Shown in pieces: positions 16,887 through 25,566 of a DNA stretch of 64,000 nt; the stretch's first letter is position 1, and the number at the start of each line of letters is the position of its first letter. Source of the DNA: Betaproteobacteria bacterium HGW-Betaproteobacteria-22 (GTDB lineage: Bacteria > Pseudomonadota > Gammaproteobacteria > Burkholderiales > Methylophilaceae). A program made the translations under genes and the position numbers. The notes beneath the pieces are model-generated. The model worked only from the letters and a program-made list of their open reading frames with translations. It searched no databases and had not been told where the DNA came from. The stretch spans positions 148,369-212,368 of the forward strand of contig PHCJ01000001.1 in assembly GCA_002842285.1 (NCBI GenBank), given 5' to 3'.

Positions 16887-17978
16887 ATGATAATCATTCT
16901 GAAAAATATCAAGGTGTCAGAACTCACCAAGGGGTATGAAGATAAAGCTGAAGAAGGTGTGCGTGGCTACGATGGCACACTCAATATCCGACCAGCGTAT
17001 CAGCGCGAGTTCATCTATAAAGAAAAGCAGCGTAACGAGGTTATCAACACTGTCCGCAAGAGCTTCCCTCTCAACACGATGTATTGGGCTGTGGCAGGCG
17101 AAGGTTATGAGCTTATGGATGGCCAACAGCGCACCGTTAGCATTTGCCAATATGTACAAGGTGACTTTGCGGTAGAAATTGATGGATCTCCGATGTTCTT
17201 CAACAATCTTACATCCGAGAAGCAGCAGCAAATTCTGGATTACGAAGTTTCAGTTTATGTTTGTGAAGGTGCGGAAGGAGAAAAGCTTGACTGGTTCAAA
17301 ATCATTAACATTGCTGGTGAGAAATTAACAGACCAGGAGCTGCGTAACGCGATTTATACAGGCCCGTGGCTCGCTGATGCGAAGCGATGGTTTTCGCGCT
17401 CAGGCTGCCCTGCGTATCAAATTGGCGAAAAGTATGTGAATGGTTCACCTATACGTCAGGAGTTGCTAGAAAAGGCTATTGAGTGGATTTCTGGGGGTAA
17501 AATTGAGGACTACATGAGTCGTCATCAGCATGACTCTGACGCTCAAGAACTGTGGCAATACTATCAGGAAGTGATTGCGTGGGTAGAGCGTATATTCCCA
17601 GAGTATCGAAAAATTATGAAGGGTCTTGATTGGGGGAAGTTCTACAACGAGCACAAGGATGATAAGCTGAATGCGTCGAAATTGGAGCAGCGTATCGTGG
17701 AACTCATTGAAGACGACGAGGTAGACAACAAAAAAGGCATTTACGAGTATCTTTTAACCAACAACGAAAAGACCTTGAGCCTACGTATGTTCGACGAAAA
17801 GACAAAAGTAAAAATTTACGAAAAGCAAAAAGGAATTTGCCCGACCTGCAAAAAACACTACGACATAGGTTCAATGGAAGCTGATCATATTATTCCGTGG
17901 AGCAAGGGTGGCAAAACAACATCAGATAATTGCCAAATGCTTTGTAAGATGGACAATAGAACAAAAAGCGGGAAGTAG
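16887..17978 (+). CDS. DUF262-HNH nuclease (GmrSD/SspE-like)
   Basis: 363 residues. N-terminal DUF262: RPAYQREFIY (about 34-43) and the DGQQR motif at 78-82, the ParB/Srx-like nucleotide or DNA-nicking fold seen in GmrS and SspE. C-terminal HNH nuclease: zinc Cys pair C318/C321, catalytic DH at 333-334 in ADHIIPWSKGG, then NCQMLC and a final NRTKSGK. The ATG is 1 nt after the methyltransferase TAA (TAATATG) and no good Shine-Dalgarno is visible in AAGCGAAAGAAAT, so translation may depend on the methyltransferase being read. It is likely a restriction component acting on foreign or specifically modified DNA; inferred from family and context. A longer frame start at 16788 would lie inside the methyltransferase gene and is rejected. 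Confidence 0.87.
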   Translation: MIIILKNIKVSELTKGYEDKAEEGVRGYDGTLNIRPAYQREFIYKEKQRNEVINTVRKSFPLNTMYWAVAGEGYELMDGQQRTVSICQYVQGDFAVEIDGSPMFFNNLTSEKQQQILDYEVSVYVCEGAEGEKLDWFKIINIAGEKLTDQELRNAIYTGPWLADAKRWFSRSGCPAYQIGEKYVNGSPIRQELLEKAIEWISGGKIEDYMSRHQHDSDAQELWQYYQEVIAWVERIFPEYRKIMKGLDWGKFYNEHKDDKLNASKLEQRIVELIEDDEVDNKKGIYEYLLTNNEKTLSLRMFDEKTKVKIYEKQKGICPTCKKHYDIGSMEADHIIPWSKGGKTTSDNCQMLCKMDNRTKSGK

Positions 17979-18487
17979 TGAGTAGCAAGATAATGGAAAT
18001 TAAAAAAGACAGATTGCTATTGTTCTTTGATACTGAGTTCACAGACTTTAAGGATATGGATCTAATCAGCATAGGCATAGTGTCGCAACACTGGCATGAG
18101 TTCTACGCTGAAAATTCAGAATATAACAAAGCCTGGTGTAACGATTTTGTTAAGACCGAAGTCCTAACTAAACTTCAAGGCGGTGAATACACTATGCCTT
18201 ACAATCAGCTCAAAGAAAAGTTACAAATATGGATTTCTGATTTGCTTGAAGAGTATGTATCCGTATTGTTTGTATTTGATTATTCTGGCGACTGGTTTCT
18301 AATGGGCGATTTACTAACTGATTATCCACAAAAAGAGAAAGTCCACGGTCAAAAAGACGAACTGGACGCAGGCATAGAGTTGTATTTTATGCATGATCGA
18401 TCAAATGAGCACCATGCTTTACATGATGCTAAAGCCTTATTTAATGGGTTTAAGGTTAAGTACGCAGGGAAAGAGTTAACGTATTAG
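17978..18487 (+). CDS. DEDDh-type 3'-5' exonuclease-like protein
   Basis: 169 residues with RNase H-fold exonuclease motifs: D18-x-E20 in FFDTEF, a mid-protein FDYSGDW acidic motif near residue 100, and HHALHDAKAL with the HxAxxD signature (H145, D150) that defines DEDDh enzymes. It starts with GTG whose G is the last base of the upstream stop (TAGTG); an ATG five codons later (17993) is an alternative. It is the last cargo gene, coupled to the DUF262-HNH gene. Likely degrades nucleic acid ends produced by the nuclease; that role is inference. Confidence 0.8.
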   Translation: MSSKIMEIKKDRLLLFFDTEFTDFKDMDLISIGIVSQHWHEFYAENSEYNKAWCNDFVKTEVLTKLQGGEYTMPYNQLKEKLQIWISDLLEEYVSVLFVFDYSGDWFLMGDLLTDYPQKEKVHGQKDELDAGIELYFMHDRSNEHHALHDAKALFNGFKVKYAGKELTY

Positions 18488-18576
18488 TCAGGAGCTAGAC
18501 AATTCAAGCGCAATGCTTAAGGGTGGCTTTCTCAGATGGTAATCATAATCAACTTGCAACCTATTGATTAATTTAA

Positions 18577-18602
18577 CTTTGTGCGGTTGCTACATAATTC
18601 CG
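18577..18602 (-). repeat. Right terminal inverted repeat of the transposon
   Basis: 26 bp, exact reverse complement of 11475-11500. It introduces the TAG (18590-18592) that truncates the host gene. Confidence 0.97.
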
Positions 18603-18610
18603 GAAATATG
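18603..18610. repeat. Target site duplication, right copy
   Basis: GAAATATG, identical to 11467-11474. Confidence 0.95.
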
Positions 18611-18925
18611 CGTAGTGAGTTTGCCAAAATCAGAGCTTTTGCGGTAACGTGCGTTTAAAATCATCACTTGACCGTCTTTTTTTATCAATCTCAGGGTCAA
18701 TAGCGGCAAGCCATTAGCGGGTGCGTGCGAGAACAGCATGTCGCGCACATCTAAATCATCAACATGAAAAATATCAGCAAAACTTGGATTGGAGTTGATA
18801 AAATCCTCGGTACTGTAGCCCGTCAGTAGCTCAACATCCCCCGACACCTGCTCACAGCTCAGTGTATCTTGTGCCAATGCAAACTCCAGTTGCACCTGCA
18901 TGGTATTTTGTTCTCGCGCTTGCAT
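18603..18925 (-). pseudogene. PAS domain, 5' part of the transposon-split diguanylate cyclase gene
   Basis: Encodes about 107 residues of host protein: a short N-terminus and a PAS domain (QDTLSCEQVSGDVELLTGYS, then MLFSHAPANGLPLLTLRLIKKDG and ILNARYRK). The frame continues three codons into the terminal repeat and stops at TAG 18590-18592, giving a 111-residue truncated product. The reading frame resumes exactly at 11466 on the other side of the element. Confidence 0.9.
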
Positions 18926-19056
18926 GGTTATGTGGTTTTATACTTTAGAAAGACTTCCGATGTTCTTTAAGTGAGTTAGTGATCTCTCTTGGAACAATCT
19001 TAACCCTTTATATTTAGCAATGCCAGCGTAATTTAAACCCAGATGTTGCATCTAGT

Positions 19057-19213
19057 CTTGCCAGTGGCTGATAGTCAACACTAAAGCCAACAAGTTGGCA
19101 AGTGTTGCTAAAAATGGCAACGGCGCACAGTTTGATGGGCAAGTTGACATTCAAGTAGATGTAAAATCGCCTAATGGAAAATCTGGGTTAAAGCCTACCT
19201 GCGAGACAAAATA
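19057..19213 (+). pseudogene. Possible gene remnant
   Basis: An open frame of about 50 codons with coding-like composition (NTKANKLASVAKNGNGAQF, QVDVKSPNGKSGLKP) ends at TAA just before a terminator hairpin, but has an in-frame TAG upstream and no plausible start. It could be the tail of a decayed gene. An inverted repeat (ACCCAGAT near 19036 and ATCTGGGT near 19180) surrounds it. The rest of 18926-19261 shows nothing I can name. Confidence 0.25.
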
Positions 19214-19244
19214 AAAAGCCGGCTTAAATGCCGGCTTTTTATTT
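19209..19244. terminator. Bidirectional terminator after the cytochrome c gene
   Basis: Perfect 15-bp arms (19209-19223 and 19230-19244) with a 6-nt loop: A run, GC core, T run in both directions. It lies 18 nt after the cytochrome c stop. Confidence 0.92.
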
Positions 19245-19261
19245 AAGTAAAAATACAGAAA

Positions 19262-19588
19262 TTACAGCGATAAAACCCATTGCACGATGGTGGTGATATC
19301 CGCATCTTTAACTTGCGGGCTGTTAGCAGGCATAGGCATAGGACCCCAAACACCGCTACCGCCTTTTTTAACTTTTTCAACTAGTTTAGCTTCTGCTGAC
19401 TTGTCACCTTTGTATTTGGCAGCAACATCTTTAAATGCCGGGCCCAACACTTTTTGATCAACAGAGTGGCATGCCAGACAGCCGCTCTTTTGTGCTAACG
19501 CTTTTGATGCTGCGGCATCGGCAGCATAAGATTGTGATGCAAGCAGCAGTGAACCGGCAGCAGCGATTGATAATAATAAAGCTTTCAT
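19262..19588 (-). CDS. Class I cytochrome c (c551/c552 type)
   Basis: 108 residues with a Sec signal peptide (1-22, cut after SYA) and an about 85-residue mature periplasmic monohaem cytochrome. Haem attachment CLACH near residue 37, with axial Met in WGPMPMPANSP near residue 85. It carries electrons between periplasmic or membrane oxidoreductases; its partner cannot be told here as no oxidase or reductase is adjacent. AAGGAG lies 6 nt before the ATG. A single-gene unit with a strong terminator. Confidence 0.92.
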   Translation of the reverse strand: MKALLLSIAAAGSLLLASQSYAADAAASKALAQKSGCLACHSVDQKVLGPAFKDVAAKYKGDKSAEAKLVEKVKKGGSGVWGPMPMPANSPQVKDADITTIVQWVLSL

Positions 19589-19835
19589 GCTATCTCCTTG
19601 AATTAATTTTAATTAATGCTTAATCTATCATATTTTCTTGATTTACAGCCTGCTTATCATACTCATAATTTAAATTATGACAAGTGAGCTAAATCAAACT
19701 ATGCTAAATATTATTTCCATTGGCTCAATAATGGCTCACTATTTGTGATTCGCTCAATGTGGCACACCAACAATACGTTGTGAACCCATAACGCATTGGT
19801 GTTTGCAGCCGTTGACAGCATCAAGATTTTTTATT

Positions 19836-19866
19836 GGGTGATTTTGCATCTACTGCAATATCACCC
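19836..19866. other. Hairpin downstream of the mutarotase gene
   Basis: Two 13-nt arms (19836-19848 and 19854-19866) pair with a 2-nt internal mismatch. No T run on the minus strand, so 3' end stabilisation or Rho-type ending is as likely as intrinsic termination. The rest of 19589-19882 holds only the cytochrome c upstream region. Confidence 0.5.
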
Positions 19867-19882
19867 GCATCAAGCAGATGCT

Positions 19883-20821
19883 TTATAACGCTTCTACACT
19901 ATACTCCACAGACATGGTGTGCGTGCGGTTAGGTGAAATCACTACAGAGTTCTCGAGTGCGTTGGCTGTTTCAACGCAGATTGTTTTACGCCACTCTTCA
20001 CTACTGCCCATGTCACCCATGGCATGCGCTTTCTCCGCACCCGGAGACCATACCACGGTAGTATCACTGCCCGACTTACCTACACGTATCACGCGGTTAT
20101 AAACTGGGTCGTGCACCAGGCAATCTGAATTGTGATCCAGATAAACACGGTCAAATTCACCGTCAAATTTTAATACGTTATGTTCCACGTAACGCTTATA
20201 TTCACGCAATTTGTCAGCGTAAATACAGTCTTGCAGGCCGGTGATACGCACATTACCAACATCGCTCACGTTTAAATAGGTGTGAAACGCTTCACCAATC
20301 AAAAATGGATGGTCCGCCTTGTTGGTAGTCGCGAGGTCAATTTTCAGGCGTTTGCCTATTGTTACCATCATGGTTAGCACATAAGAATAAGAAAGCTGGC
20401 GTTTTGCTTCTTGTGTTTCTATCATTTGCAGCACAATGCGTGTGGCATCGGTGTCGGTTGAGTCAACATCCACTAGCTGCCATGGAATGACGCGTGCAAA
20501 TCCGTGCGGGCATAAAGTGCTGTCTGTGGGATGTGCGCCAAACCATGGCCAACAAATGGGCACGCCGCCTCGAATAGAGCGCCCCTGCACATAACGTGCA
20601 TTTTCTGATAGCCAAAGCACGGGTTGTTTTTCACATTTTGGCTGCCACTGCATGACATGCGCGCCTTGTAATGCAATTTTTGCAGTGGCGAGCGGGTTAT
20701 CTACTTCAATATACTGCAGGCCATTTGTATCTTGAGTGATCTTGATGTGAGGATGCAATGTAGTACAGCCTTCTATGCCTTTTTTTCTGAAAAGATGATC
20801 TTCTAACGAGTCGAGTGTCAT
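19883..20821 (-). CDS. D-hexose-6-phosphate mutarotase (YeaD-like aldose 1-epimerase)
   Basis: 312-residue galactose-mutarotase-fold protein that interconverts alpha and beta anomers of hexose 6-phosphates in the cytosol. Family features: GAHVMQWQPK, then SIRGGVPICWPWFGAHP (about residues 82-98), HGFARVIPWQL, and GEAFHTYLNVSDV with the catalytic His; the acidic base lies toward the C-terminus (FDRVYLDH). No signal peptide. It lies 31 nt downstream of ilvD on the same strand and may be co-transcribed, although the functions are not linked. Confidence 0.88.
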   Translation of the reverse strand: MTLDSLEDHLFRKKGIEGCTTLHPHIKITQDTNGLQYIEVDNPLATAKIALQGAHVMQWQPKCEKQPVLWLSENARYVQGRSIRGGVPICWPWFGAHPTDSTLCPHGFARVIPWQLVDVDSTDTDATRIVLQMIETQEAKRQLSYSYVLTMMVTIGKRLKIDLATTNKADHPFLIGEAFHTYLNVSDVGNVRITGLQDCIYADKLREYKRYVEHNVLKFDGEFDRVYLDHNSDCLVHDPVYNRVIRVGKSGSDTTVVWSPGAEKAHAMGDMGSSEEWRKTICVETANALENSVVISPNRTHTMSVEYSVEAL

Positions 20822-20852
20822 AACTTACCTTAATTTTCAAGCAATTCTGATG

Positions 20853-22709
20853 CTATTTATTTCTTTCAATCTGGGACACATCACGCACTGCACCACGTGC
20901 AGCACTGGTGCTCATGGCGGCATACGCACGCAAGGCCGGTGAAACCGCACGCTCACGATTAACCGGCTTCCAGGCATCTTTGCCTTTGTCTTCCATTATT
21001 GCACGGCGGTGCGACAACTCTTCATCAGACACTGCCAAATGGATGATGCGGTTAGGAATGTCAATCTCGATAGTGTCATTTTCGTTTACCAATCCAATTG
21101 CACCGCCCTCCGCCGCTTCGGGTGAGGCATGGCCAATACTCAAGCCCGAGGTGCCTCCTGAAAAACGGCCATCTGTCAGCAAGGCGCACGCCTTACCTAG
21201 CCCTTTTGATTTCAGGTAAGAAGTCGGGTACAGCATCTCCTGCATCCCCGGGCCACCACGTGGGCCTTCGTAACGAATCACCACTACGTCACCCGCTACT
21301 ATTTTATCGGCAAGAATCGCTTCCACTGCAGCATCCTGGCTTTCAAATATACGTGCGCGGCCGGTGAATTTTAAAATGCTGTCATCCACCCCTGCAGTTT
21401 TCACGATACAGCCATCTAAAGCGATGTTACCGTACAGCACAGCCAAACCGCCATCCTGAGAATAGGCATGCGCTTTGTCGCGAATACACCCTTCAGCACG
21501 GTCATCATCCAGCGTCGGATACAGCATGCTCTGTGAAAATGCAATTGTGGTTGCAATGCCGCCCGGTGCGGCACGGTAGAATCGCTTCACATCCTCACTA
21601 TCCGTGACTTTGATATCCCACTGATTTAATGCATCGCCCAGTGTCGCACTGTGTACGGTGGGAGTGTCACGGTGAATCACGCCTGCACGGTCCAACTCAC
21701 CCAAAATGCCCATCACGCCACCCGCGCGGTGCACGTCTTCCATATGATATTTAGCCGTTGCCGGTGCCACTTTACTCACACAAGGTACTCTGCGTGAAAT
21801 ATGGTCAATGTCACTCATGGTGAAATCCAACCCTGCTTCATGTGCTGCTGCCAGCAAATGTAGCACCGTATTGGTTGAGCCTCCCATTGCCACATCCAGA
21901 CTCATGGCATTTTCAAAAGCTTTGATATTAGCGATACTGCGCGGTAATACCGTGTAATCATCCTGCTCGTAGTGGCGTTTTGCCAGTTCAACAATCAAGC
22001 GACCGGCTTTCAGGAACAATTCCTTGCGTGCAGAATGCGTAGCCAAGGTTGAGCCGTTACCCGGCAAACTCAAACCCAGCGCCTCGGTCAGACAGTTCAT
22101 CGAGTTGGCCGTAAACATGCCGGAACATGAACCACAAGTTGGGCAGGCTGAGCGCTCAATGGCATCAGACTCTGCATCGCTCACATTGCTATCTGCTGCC
22201 GCTACCATCGCATCTACCAAATCCAGCTTGTGGGTATTCCCTTGCCAGTTCACTTTACCGGCTTCCATCGGGCCGCCTGAAACAAATACCACCGGGATAT
22301 TCAGGCGCAGGGCTGCCATCAGCATACCGGGCGTGATTTTGTCGCAGTTTGAAATACAAACCAATGCATCAGCACAATGCGCATTCACCATGTACTCGAC
22401 GCTATCGGCAATCAAATCGCGGCTGGGTAAACTGTAAAGCATGCCGCCATGTCCCATGGCAATGCCGTCATCCACTGCAATCGTATTGAACTCCTTAGCC
22501 ACGCCGCCTGCTTTTTCAATCTCGCGCGCGACTAACTGCCCCATATCCTTCAAATGCACATGCCCTGGCACAAACTGCGTAAAAGAATTGGCCACGGCAA
22601 TAATAGGTTTATCAAAATCGCCGTCTTTCATGCCGGTTGCACGCCATAATGCGCGCGCGCCCGCCATATTGCGGCCATGAGTAGTAGTACGTGAACGATA
22701 AGCTGGCAT
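20853..22709 (-). CDS. ilvD: Dihydroxy-acid dehydratase
   Basis: 618 residues, the full length of the long-form IlvD. It dehydrates 2,3-dihydroxy-isovalerate and 2,3-dihydroxy-3-methylvalerate in valine, leucine and isoleucine synthesis. Iron-sulfur cluster cysteines lie in [12 protein letters not shown] and [17 protein letters not shown]; the family signatures [12 protein letters not shown] and [17 protein letters not shown] are intact. It has a cytosolic location. No leucine-type attenuator or leader peptide is seen upstream. The mutarotase gene follows on the same strand. Confidence 0.96.
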   Translation of the reverse strand: MPAYRSRTTTHGRNMAGARALWRATGMKDGDFDKPIIAVANSFTQFVPGHVHLKDMGQLVAREIEKAGGVAKEFNTIAVDDGIAMGHGGMLYSLPSRDLIADSVEYMVNAHCADALVCISNCDKITPGMLMAALRLNIPVVFVSGGPMEAGKVNWQGNTHKLDLVDAMVAAADSNVSDAESDAIERSACPTCGSCSGMFTANSMNCLTEALGLSLPGNGSTLATHSARKELFLKAGRLIVELAKRHYEQDDYTVLPRSIANIKAFENAMSLDVAMGGSTNTVLHLLAAAHEAGLDFTMSDIDHISRRVPCVSKVAPATAKYHMEDVHRAGGVMGILGELDRAGVIHRDTPTVHSATLGDALNQWDIKVTDSEDVKRFYRAAPGGIATTIAFSQSMLYPTLDDDRAEGCIRDKAHAYSQDGGLAVLYGNIALDGCIVKTAGVDDSILKFTGRARIFESQDAAVEAILADKIVAGDVVVIRYEGPRGGPGMQEMLYPTSYLKSKGLGKACALLTDGRFSGGTSGLSIGHASPEAAEGGAIGLVNENDTIEIDIPNRIIHLAVSDEELSHRRAIMEDKGKDAWKPVNRERAVSPALRAYAAMSTSAARGAVRDVSQIERNK

Positions 22710-23130
22710 GATATAAATCCGTAAAAATTCTGTAGATAATTAATCAACAATTATAAAGTGTAATTTTAGACCAGCTAGCGCTAACTAGCCAAAGAAATGT
22801 GTGATTTAAAACTATTTTTGTACTGAATTTTGACGAACCCATGCAAGGCCAGCTTGCGTAGCCTTGATGGCATGAAATGCAATCGAGGGCAGTTTGAGGA
22901 TAGTTTAACCCCTTGATTCCGCGCCGCTTCATCAAGGCTTGCATTATGTTAAACGGATTATTTGCAAGCAGCATCTAAAAAGGTAATGGAGTTGCCATAT
23001 GGTATTGACTATAATAAGTACGCACTATGTTATCAACCTAAGCAAATGATATGACAAGAAAATTAAAAATAACGCGCGCATTTACACGCCGTCATTGCGA
23101 CTAGCACTTAATAGTTAGAGCACTTTACAT
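22710..23130. other. 421-nt intergenic region without a supported gene
   Basis: Open frames here have poor coding character. A duplicated CTTGATGG/CATCAAGG pair near 22862 and 22930 may form a loose hairpin. A TATAAT (about 23009) lies upstream of the next gene but lacks a well-spaced -35. Nothing else is seen. Confidence 0.5.
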
Positions 23131-23445
23131 ATGAACAGGCGAGATATTCTATTCATCGTATTGATTACAACTATTCCGCTTGGAGTTCTGGCTATTGCTC
23201 GATATCAAACAGTCCATATGACAGAGGATGCAATTAACGCAAAACTAACCAACAGCCATGGGGCGAAATTCAAGAATATTCGCCGCACCACAACAGGCAC
23301 AATATGTGGCGAGGTGAATGCAAAAAACAAAAATGGCGAATATCAAGGTTTTCGATTTTTTTACGTCAGCAACTTGGCTGAAAAGCAAACCGTGTGGATT
23401 GATAATGATTCCGCTTATTTGGCCTACAAAGTCTGCAGCAGATGA
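23131..23445 (+). CDS. Small membrane-anchored protein of unknown function
   Basis: 104 residues: an N-terminal hydrophobic segment (about 6-23) acts as signal or anchor, followed by a small soluble domain with GTICGEVNAKNKNGEYQGF (about 56-74), a motif recurring in unnamed proteobacterial proteins, and a lone pair of cysteines (in TICGE and KVCSR) that could form a disulphide outside the membrane. No convincing ribosome site and no operon partner. Function unknown. Confidence 0.6.
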   Translation: MNRRDILFIVLITTIPLGVLAIARYQTVHMTEDAINAKLTNSHGAKFKNIRRTTTGTICGEVNAKNKNGEYQGFRFFYVSNLAEKQTVWIDNDSAYLAYKVCSR

Positions 23446-23730
23446 TACGACTGGTTCGAGTCAACTCATTTATTAGAAGGTCACACGCTGAGTTGCCCAG
23501 ATCGCCAGACAAAACCAGTGCAGCATTCCCTCTATTGGGGCTGCTTTATGCTTGAAACTTTATCTGGGGCAGCAGCGGGTGAGCCCATTGATTTTTATAG
23601 CATTTCGTTAGGCTTGCAAAGAATTTTTTACAAACCTAAAAATCTTCTAAAATAACCCCGAGTTCTCCCCAATTTAATTGGTTAATCAAAGTATCAACAC
23701 TATCACTTAATATGCACATCGGGAAAAAAT

Positions 23731-25566
23731 TTGCTGTTATCCACACAAAAATCTAAGCGTTGGCTCCAGCCCAGTAAAATCATCACGCTTTTCTTCATGC
23801 TGCTTGCCTGCCTGAATTTTTACCTTGGCAATCCGCTCAAACCGTTAGACAGACTGAGTGGCGACCTGCTGGCCCGGATACACGCAAAGCACAGGCTGCC
23901 TCCCGAGAACATTGTGCTTGTCAATATCGACCAGGCAAGCCTGGACCACCCTACCATGCTTGAATTAGCGGGCAATTGGCCTTGGCCCCGCTTGATTCAC
24001 GGTGAGTTACTGCATTATTTGGCGCAGTTGAATCCACGCGCGGTTATCTTTGATATCACTTTTAGTGAAGCGGATGTTTTTCAACCGCGTAGCGATGAGG
24101 CATTTGCCGAGGCTATCCGCAGGAGCGCAGCCCCCGTTTACTTGCCTATGATTATTCCTGACGATGGCATGGGCAGCAGGTTAAGTGAGCTCCCTGCCAT
24201 GATGGGGCTTAAACGAAACCAGCATGCAAACCCTGCCGCCACGCTGCCTATCATCGCACCCAAGGCTTTACCTCCAGACACATGGCGTACCGGACATATT
24301 AACTTTTATATGGATGAAGATGAGATTGGACGTCGTGCGGAATTATTCAGGGCTTATGCAGGATGGGAAATTCCCAGTCTGGCTGGCAGAGTTGCGCGAG
24401 ATTTGAATGTTTCATTGCCTAATACGCCTCTGATTACCTTGAACTGGTATGGTGCACCCTTTCGCCAACTGTCATATCACTCACTTTATCTGGCATCGTT
24501 ATCTGACGAATCCACCATACAGCCTGATTTAACCAATAAAATCGTGATTATAGGCTCCAGCGCATCGGGGCTGGTTGATTTCAGGCCTACTCCGCTCAGC
24601 ACCAATACCCCAGGACAAGTGATACTTGCCACCTCACTCGCCAACCTGATGCATCAAGATTGGCTTAACCAGGCAAGCCCTTATTGGTCGCTCATGCTGG
24701 CACTTGTGCTGATTATCGTGAGCGCGCTTGGCACAAGAGCCAATGTACATCCTGTATTGGCGGGCGTGTTGGGAGTTGTTATTTCAGCGCTCATCATTAT
24801 ATTGAGTTACCTGCTGCTCGCTCGGCATATTCAATGGCACCCTTTTTCAGCATTGACCATTGGCTGGCTTGCGCACATCAGCCATGCGACAGAGTCTTTC
24901 CTGCAAGAGAAAAAGCGGCGTCTGCATGTTGTGCAAATGTTTAACCGGTTTTTAGACCCGCACGTGGTCCAGCAGCTGACACTGCATTCTGAAAACCATG
25001 CAATCGAGGCTAGCCACAGCCAGGAAATCACCATTTTATTTTCAGATATTCGCGGGTTTACCTCTTTGTCAGAATCAAAACTGCCTGAAGAAATTGTGAC
25101 TTTGCTAAATGATTATTTTAATAAGCAGGTTGAGGTGATTTTTGAACACGGTGGCACTTTGGATAAATTTATCGGCGATGCCATCATGGCATTCTGGGGT
25201 GCTCCGGTCAGGTCAAACCAGCACGCAGTGCAAGCTGTTTCAGCGGCATTGGCCATGGGCGAGCAGCTTGCCAGGTTTCAAAAAACATTGAATCATCCGT
25301 TTGAAATCGGTATTGGCATTCATACAGGCAGTGCTGTGGTGGGATTTATTGGTAGCAATCGCCGTCTGGACTATACTGCTATTGGTGACGCGGTCAATTT
25401 AGCAAGCCGGATTGAGGGGGAAACCAAAGGTGTTGCACAAATTTTAGTGTCAGAATCTACTAAACAGGCATGCGATGACGCATTCAGCTTTATTGATCAT
25501 GGCGAATTTCATGTAAAGGGGCGCTTACAGCCCGTGCGCTTATTTGAACCTAGGAGCAAACAATGA
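23731..25566 (+). CDS. CHASE2 domain adenylate/guanylate cyclase
   Basis: 611 residues. A first membrane helix (about 16-32), an extracytoplasmic CHASE2 sensor domain (about 40-310, with VLVNIDQASLDH and AVIFDITFSEAD), three closely spaced membrane helices (about 320-395) and a C-terminal class III cyclase domain (about 430-605). The metal-binding aspartates lie in ILFSDIRGFTSLS and KFIGDAIMAFWGAP, followed by AIGDAVNLASRIE. It makes cyclic nucleotide, most likely cAMP, on an unknown periplasmic signal. The start is a TTG at 23731; the ATG at 23712 is out of frame and the next in-frame Met lies in the first helix. It is coupled (ATGA) to the SH3 gene. Confidence 0.88.
   Translation: MLLSTQKSKRWLQPSKIITLFFMLLACLNFYLGNPLKPLDRLSGDLLARIHAKHRLPPENIVLVNIDQASLDHPTMLELAGNWPWPRLIHGELLHYLAQLNPRAVIFDITFSEADVFQPRSDEAFAEAIRRSAAPVYLPMIIPDDGMGSRLSELPAMMGLKRNQHANPAATLPIIAPKALPPDTWRTGHINFYMDEDEIGRRAELFRAYAGWEIPSLAGRVARDLNVSLPNTPLITLNWYGAPFRQLSYHSLYLASLSDESTIQPDLTNKIVIIGSSASGLVDFRPTPLSTNTPGQVILATSLANLMHQDWLNQASPYWSLMLALVLIIVSALGTRANVHPVLAGVLGVVISALIIILSYLLLARHIQWHPFSALTIGWLAHISHATESFLQEKKRRLHVVQMFNRFLDPHVVQQLTLHSENHAIEASHSQEITILFSDIRGFTSLSESKLPEEIVTLLNDYFNKQVEVIFEHGGTLDKFIGDAIMAFWGAPVRSNQHAVQAVSAALAMGEQLARFQKTLNHPFEIGIGIHTGSAVVGFIGSNRRLDYTAIGDAVNLASRIEGETKGVAQILVSESTKQACDDAFSFIDHGEFHVKGRLQPVRLFEPRSKQ

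Larger units (their letters stand above)
11475..18602. mobile_element. 7.1-kb IS1595-type transposon with defence-like cargo
   Basis: The element is bounded by perfect 26-bp terminal inverted repeats (11475-11500 and 18577-18602) and flanked by an 8-bp direct duplication, so both ends and the insertion event are certain. It holds a full-length IS1595/ISXO2-like transposase (minus strand), two small paralogous genes, an XRE regulator, a DUF488 gene and partner, a phase-variable EcoRI-type methyltransferase, a DUF262-HNH nuclease and a DEDDh exonuclease. The IS1595 family is known for 8-bp duplications and for members that carry passenger genes, which fits. The cargo is visibly more AT-rich than the flanking DNA. 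The perfect repeats, clean duplication and exactly restorable host gene point to a recent insertion. Confidence 0.95.

Noticed and set aside
22744-22974. 76-codon minus-strand frame upstream of ilvD
   Set aside because: No family resemblance, no ribosome site, unusual composition; treated as intergenic.
23450-23475. GGTTCGAGTC resembling the T-loop of a tRNA
   Set aside because: No acceptor, D or anticodon stem can be formed upstream, where the sequence codes for the end of a protein.
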